NCBI GenBank assembly: GCA_965250215.1
Contig: CBDFNN010000004.1
Location: forward strand, 1,302,001 to 1,366,000
Direction of reading: 5' to 3'
Length of the DNA: 64,000 nt
From: CBDFNN01 sp965250215
GTDB taxonomy: Bacteria > Bacteroidota > Rhodothermia > Rhodothermales > DATKEJ01
This document shows, one piece after another, positions 60,263-64,000 of the stretch; the stretch's first letter is position 1; every line of letters begins with the position of its first letter. Under the pieces are notes generated by a model that did no database searches, was not told the origin of the DNA, and saw nothing but the letters and a program-made list of their open reading frames with translations. The translations under genes were made by a program, and so were the position numbers.

Positions 60263-61422
60263 GGCAGTCGACCGTAAATTTTTACAGGAAACGGGGTAGG
60301 CGGCAGCATGTGGGTCCATCCAATGGCGAAAGCGCTCAGGCTGTCGATACTCGAAGCATCCAAGTATTTTGATGCGCGGTGCATTACGTCGTGCGGTGAA
60401 TAATAACGGGCTCCTTGGATGTTATATAAATCATCGGCTCCGAATAAATGGAGGGCCTCATGTGCCTGCACGTAAGGTACGGCATCCCAATGATTGCGAG
60501 CAGGTTTTTTCAACAGATAGGCATACTCTGCCTTTCCCGAACACGCTTGTCCGCACCGCCGGGCAAATGACCTCTCCTTTTTGGCGACGTGAAGAAGCAA
60601 GATGGCCTGATCTGCATCTGCCTCATCAGCCATTTGGTACAACATGTCATTAACTGTGCGAGCTCCGTGGAGCTCTGCCACACGCTTGGCGAGATCGTAT
60701 CCGATATCCATGTTATCGTTACCAATTGCTCGGACAGCGGAGCGGAGCCAAGGGTCTTTACTGTAATGAAATACCCGCTCCTCAAAACTGGGAGGACCTA
60801 CTTCATACTGCAGGGCTTGCTGTTGAATCCACGATTGCATCTTATTCAAACCCGCGAGTGCGAAAGTTCTGTGACGGCTACCCCAAGTGCTTTCCACACC
60901 GTCGTCGATCAAAACGTAGACCACAAGAATTTTCCCCAATAAGGCGCGGGCCGGACCCAAGCCTCGGAGGGCCAAGTAAACCGTTTCCTCGTGCCTTTCT
61001 TTGTCATTGTTTTCAATTCGGCCTTGCACTTTTTCCAGCTGGTAGGTCAGTTCCTCGTGGGTCAAGCCACTGGCATAGCTAACGCCTACCTTTAGAGTCT
61101 GCTCGGCCTCGACAAAGTGCCACAAACTCAAGTGGGTGCGAGCCTTCAGTTGATAAGCCTGGGCAACGAGGACCGAATCGAAATGAACGCTGTCGGTCAC
61201 GGCCCTTAAAGCTTCGTCGACCAATGGTAAGGCCACCAGATATTCGCCCTCTTCAAACGCTGATTGGGCAGAGCTGTAGGGTTCAAAAAAGAACGACCAT
61301 TGAGCACGATATTGCGCTTCCTGATACGACGCGCCGTAGTGCACATCATACCAATTGATGATGCGTACCAACGCGAACATGAGCAACCACAGGGATATAA
61401 TTGTGAGGCATCCCTTTTTCAA
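60259..61422 (-). CDS. Metzincin-like membrane-anchored metalloprotease, uncharacterised
   Basis: A 387-residue protein. One N-terminal membrane segment (CLTIISLWLLMFALVRIIN); a helical TPR-like region (about 50-150) with ALPLVDEALRAVTDS and AYQLKARTHLSLWHFVEAEQTL; then a domain whose motif HEALHLFGADD (His321, Glu322, His325, Gly328, Asp331) matches HExxHxxGxx(H/D) of metzincins, followed by SPHDVMHRA, a plausible Met-turn. The start codon is TTG; an out-of-frame ATG lies eight bases upstream. It precedes and overlaps a DUF350 gene. Base composition looks slightly more GC-rich than its neighbours, by eye. No known family name is certain. Confidence 0.72.
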   Translation of the reverse strand: MKKGCLTIISLWLLMFALVRIINWYDVHYGASYQEAQYRAQWSFFFEPYSSAQSAFEEGEYLVALPLVDEALRAVTDSVHFDSVLVAQAYQLKARTHLSLWHFVEAEQTLKVGVSYASGLTHEELTYQLEKVQGRIENNDKERHEETVYLALRGLGPARALLGKILVVYVLIDDGVESTWGSRHRTFALAGLNKMQSWIQQQALQYEVGPPSFEERVFHYSKDPWLRSAVRAIGNDNMDIGYDLAKRVAELHGARTVNDMLYQMADEADADQAILLLHVAKKERSFARRCGQACSGKAEYAYLLKKPARNHWDAVPYVQAHEALHLFGADDLYNIQGARYYSPHDVMHRASKYLDASSIDSLSAFAIGWTHMLPPTPFPVKIYGRLP

Positions 61423-61580
61423 AACGTCATCTCATTCTGAACTGAGCCGCCCACTTGAGTTTGACCTTGCCGAATGAATCCGAAGGATGTCCCCTGCATT
61501 GGAATCGTCAAGAGAAAACCAATAGGGTTCTCGGTACAACAATAAAGTATCTCTCTAAGATCTTGCCATGTCATAACATC

Positions 61581-64000
61581 TCAATTGCTTGGATGCGGGA
61601 AATCAATTAGCAGCTCCTCAGCGGTATAGAAACCTTTTTTCTCAGCAATATCCTGCCTGACCCGCTTAACTGTTTCAGAAGAGATGGGGCTAACTTTGTT
61701 GCCGAAAGAATTGCGAACAAATGTCAAAACGGCTGCTAGTTCGTCGTCTTCAAGCAGGCCTTCAAAGGGCGTCATTGGTACTTGACCTGGATACCGATCT
61801 CCTCGAACCTCCATTGGGCCGTAGACTCCTTTCAAAGTAAGACGAATGAGTCTTTCCTCATGTCCAAGAACCCATTTCGTGTCGGAGAGCGGGGGAAAGC
61901 CCGAAGCTTTCAATCCATTTCCATCGGCCTGATGACAGGTAATACAATATCCTTCACGATCGTAGATCTCTTTTCCTTTCTTGAAGGCAGCGAAGTCTGC
62001 GCCTTTCAAATCCGTTTCCGGAAGCTTTTCTGGACGAATAGCAGCCGACTCACCATTAAGATGGGCCAGGGCAGTTATGTGGGCGTTTACGGTCCATTCA
62101 TCTAGGGGCATCGTTGCTTGGGGGGATAGCGTAGTTGCATTTTCCTGGCTGCTATAGATGGAAGCTTCGTTGAGGACGGCCACTCCGATCTCCTTCTGGA
62201 GCCAAGATGCAGCGACGATTGCTTCAAGCCGAACCCTTCCATGTTCGTCTTGAGCTGCCTTAAGAAAGAGCTCATCACTGTCGTCAACCTGATGATGCAT
62301 GTATCGAAGAACCCTCGTCGCAGCCGATCTCACCCTAAAGTCTTTTGCTTCTAGGGCACTTCTCAGAAGATCTTGGTCCACGTCATTCAAGGCCCAGGTA
62401 AGCCAAAGAGCCTCAAGAAGATGATGCTCATATCGTGACGCATTGGAATCTAGACCGTCAACAAAGCCTTTGAGTTTGTTTTTGACCTCTGCATGGTCGC
62501 GATCTCTCAGTTCTCTGCGTGTTCTATACCTAGTCCTAAACTCTGGAAGGGTCAAGTTTTGTAAAAGTTCTTCAACACTGGCATCGACGATTTTCGCTGG
62601 CTCAACAAGGGGACGCGAAGGGTATGTGATGCGATAGATCCGACCATGAACGTGGTCTCTTAGCGGGTCGCGCGCATTGTGCTGCATGTGACCGATTAGG
62701 ATGTTGTGCCAGTCAACGAGATAGAGTGATCCGTCTGGTGCGAACTCCATGTCCACCGGTCTAAAGTTCTTGTCTGTGGCTTTGACCAGATCCAAACGGT
62801 GCTTGGTTTGGAAGCCTGTCCCGTCATCGATCATTTGGTGAAGTTTAGTACCAAGAAATCCGATCGTATTGTTGATAATCAGATCACCTTGGACTTCGTC
62901 AGGAAAGTGACGGCTCGAGACGAATTCTAATCCTGATGTAGGTCTGACTCGGTGTTCAGGCTCGATCAGATCTTTCGATTTATGAGTGGCTACACCATAA
63001 CGAGATTTGACCGATCCGGGAAGCATCCATCGGACGGCCGGTCCAGAGGTTTCGGCAAAAATATTCTGACCCCACTCATCAAAAGCGATACCCCAGGGAT
63101 TGGGAATAGATAATTGAGCATTCCGCTCCAGATGACGTCGCTGAGGATTATAGCGATAGAATCCACCGTTCGTGGCTCTAACTGGTCCATAAGCCGTCTC
63201 GACATTTGTGTGCAAGAAAACTCCTTCACCCATAAAGATGGCGCCTGAAGGGTCTGCTGCAAAAGCACTTATGGCGTGGTGAGTGTCATGGTCGTCAAAG
63301 CCGCTGAGCAATATTTCCTTCTCGTCGTAGTGATCGTCTCCGTCATTGTCTTTCAAAAGAACGAGGTTCGTTCCCTGCGAGACATAAACTCCTTCTGGTG
63401 CAAATTCGAAACCAATTGGAAGATGCAGACCGTCAGCAAATATTGTTTGTTTGTCGGCCTTATTGTCCCCGTCGGTGTCTTCGAGGATTAGGAGTTTGTC
63501 GTCTGGTTTATGGTCACCCGGTTTGTAATGAGGATAACTGGGCATCACAGCAACCCACAGTCGTCCTTTGTTATCGAAGGACATTTGGACGGGATTGGCT
63601 AGGTCTGGGAATTCCTTCTCGGATGCAAAAAGTTCAATCTTGTATCCCTCTGCAACCTGGATTTCATCCAAGGCTTCTTGGCCGTACAGATAGCTCAAGT
63701 CCTCGTCTGAGTTGCTCGGCTTGTAATTGGTATCGACGGGTGGGAGTACCGTCGTTTTGATGTCTTCTGCAGCTAGGTCCAATACTTCACCCTTGCCAGC
63801 CATCCATATGGCACGATCTCGAATGATCGTCATCTCCTGAAGTTTTTTCAATTCTGAGGGATAATTGTCAGGTCCGAATGGATCGTATCGTCGACCAAAG
63901 ACATGTACGCCGTTCGGAATTTTATAGTCGTTGTGCCATATCCAGTTTTTCTCCGTCACGCCCCCGTGGACCAGATCTCGATTCGAGGTGTCGGCCTTGT
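61581..64000 (-). CDS. Heme-binding PVC/FCB-type dehydrogenase (partial, 5' end cut)
   Basis: At least 806 residues of a large secreted oxidoreductase of the putative membrane-bound dehydrogenase group. The frame stays open to the window edge (reading ADTSNRDLVHGGVTEKNW in front of the GTG at 63959), so the N-terminus is missing. Domains: a six-bladed beta-propeller (MSFDNKGRLWVAVMPSYPH, FAPEGVYVSQGTNLVLLKD, NPWGIAFDEWGQN), HEAT-like repeats (about residues 450-620 of the visible part) and a C-terminal cytochrome c domain with CITCHQADG. It should pass electrons from an oxidised sugar or alcohol to the heme. Substrate unknown. Confidence 0.9.
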   Translation of the reverse strand, partial: KADTSNRDLVHGGVTEKNWIWHNDYKIPNGVHVFGRRYDPFGPDNYPSELKKLQEMTIIRDRAIWMAGKGEVLDLAAEDIKTTVLPPVDTNYKPSNSDEDLSYLYGQEALDEIQVAEGYKIELFASEKEFPDLANPVQMSFDNKGRLWVAVMPSYPHYKPGDHKPDDKLLILEDTDGDNKADKQTIFADGLHLPIGFEFAPEGVYVSQGTNLVLLKDNDGDDHYDEKEILLSGFDDHDTHHAISAFAADPSGAIFMGEGVFLHTNVETAYGPVRATNGGFYRYNPQRRHLERNAQLSIPNPWGIAFDEWGQNIFAETSGPAVRWMLPGSVKSRYGVATHKSKDLIEPEHRVRPTSGLEFVSSRHFPDEVQGDLIINNTIGFLGTKLHQMIDDGTGFQTKHRLDLVKATDKNFRPVDMEFAPDGSLYLVDWHNILIGHMQHNARDPLRDHVHGRIYRITYPSRPLVEPAKIVDASVEELLQNLTLPEFRTRYRTRRELRDRDHAEVKNKLKGFVDGLDSNASRYEHHLLEALWLTWALNDVDQDLLRSALEAKDFRVRSAATRVLRYMHHQVDDSDELFLKAAQDEHGRVRLEAIVAASWLQKEIGVAVLNEASIYSSQENATTLSPQATMPLDEWTVNAHITALAHLNGESAAIRPEKLPETDLKGADFAAFKKGKEIYDREGYCITCHQADGNGLKASGFPPLSDTKWVLGHEERLIRLTLKGVYGPMEVRGDRYPGQVPMTPFEGLLEDDELAAVLTFVRNSFGNKVSPISSETVKRVRQDIAEKKGFYTAEELLIDFPHPSN

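Noticed and set aside
1..64000. tRNA or rRNA genes and insertion sequences
   Set aside because: No cloverleaf-like segments ending in a T-loop pattern, no rRNA stretches and no transposase genes or terminal inverted repeats were recognised on reading; a covariance-model scan would be decisive for tRNAs.

Overview
The window looks like a chromosomal piece from a free-living, probably marine, saccharolytic bacterium of the Bacteroidota/Rhodothermota-Balneolota (FCB) side of the tree. The evidence is three secreted proteins ending in type IX secretion (T9SS) sorting domains with the NPFNP signature, many lipoproteins and Tat-exported sugar enzymes, a GlnRS carrying a YqeY-like tail, sulfatases, and a mid-40s GC content judged by eye. 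No rRNA, tRNA, CRISPR array, phage or IS element was recognised. The exact lineage is inference.

Region 1 (1-4.5 kb) holds a probable periplasmic sugar-oxidation module: a small Tat lipoprotein subunit, a GMC flavoprotein, a small membrane protein, a Tat-exported TIM-barrel isomerase/lyase and a convergent azurin-like copper protein. Region 2 (4.5-13.6 kb) has two tandem paralogous 860-residue surface proteins (choice-of-anchor-K-like domain, two SdrD-B-like domains, GEVED, T9SS tail), a second Tat TIM-barrel protein, an NAD-dependent epimerase-like protein and a third T9SS protein. Region 3 (13.7-19.9 kb) carries a small-molecule kinase, galU, a GHMP kinase strongly resembling plant glucuronokinase, GH20 hexosaminidase and a MATE exporter. 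The glucuronokinase reading frame is broken by one extra G near its N-terminus.

Region 4 (20-29.4 kb) contains a lipoprotein, pnuC, a large metalloprotease/beta-propeller/barrel protein, glnS, a DinB-like protein, pxpA and a B3/B4-domain protein. Region 5 (29.4-41.2 kb) is a hexuronate region: mannonate dehydratase (uxuA) and a divergent SIS protein, then a block of unrelated genes (LtrA, NTF2-like, GyrI-like, class III cyclase), then an operon uxaC-dctPQM-uxaB-like. This fits import of glucuronate by a TRAP transporter and conversion to fructuronate, mannonate and 2-keto-3-deoxygluconate. Together with the glucuronokinase/galU pair, the window encodes both the catabolic and the salvage fate of glucuronate.

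Region 6 (41.2-64 kb) is mixed: a translationally coupled pair of tiny glycine-zipper proteins, an SDR, a TrpB2-like enzyme, a polysaccharide deacetylase, a methyltransferase, two sulfatases, an M61 peptidase, a divergent peptide deformylase, a PhoD-like phosphatase, RidA, an outer-membrane barrel protein, a YiaK-type dehydrogenase, a nicotinamide riboside kinase that would complement pnuC, an SMP-30 protein, a metzincin-like protease coupled to a DUF350 protein, and the 3' part of a large heme-binding dehydrogenase cut by the window edge.

Between genes there is an unusual set of short direct repeats, mostly of 7-base period and with different units, often within about 100 bases of a start codon. 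A 9-base word (ATTTTGACA/TGTCAAAAT) forms inverted pairs at two separate promoter regions.
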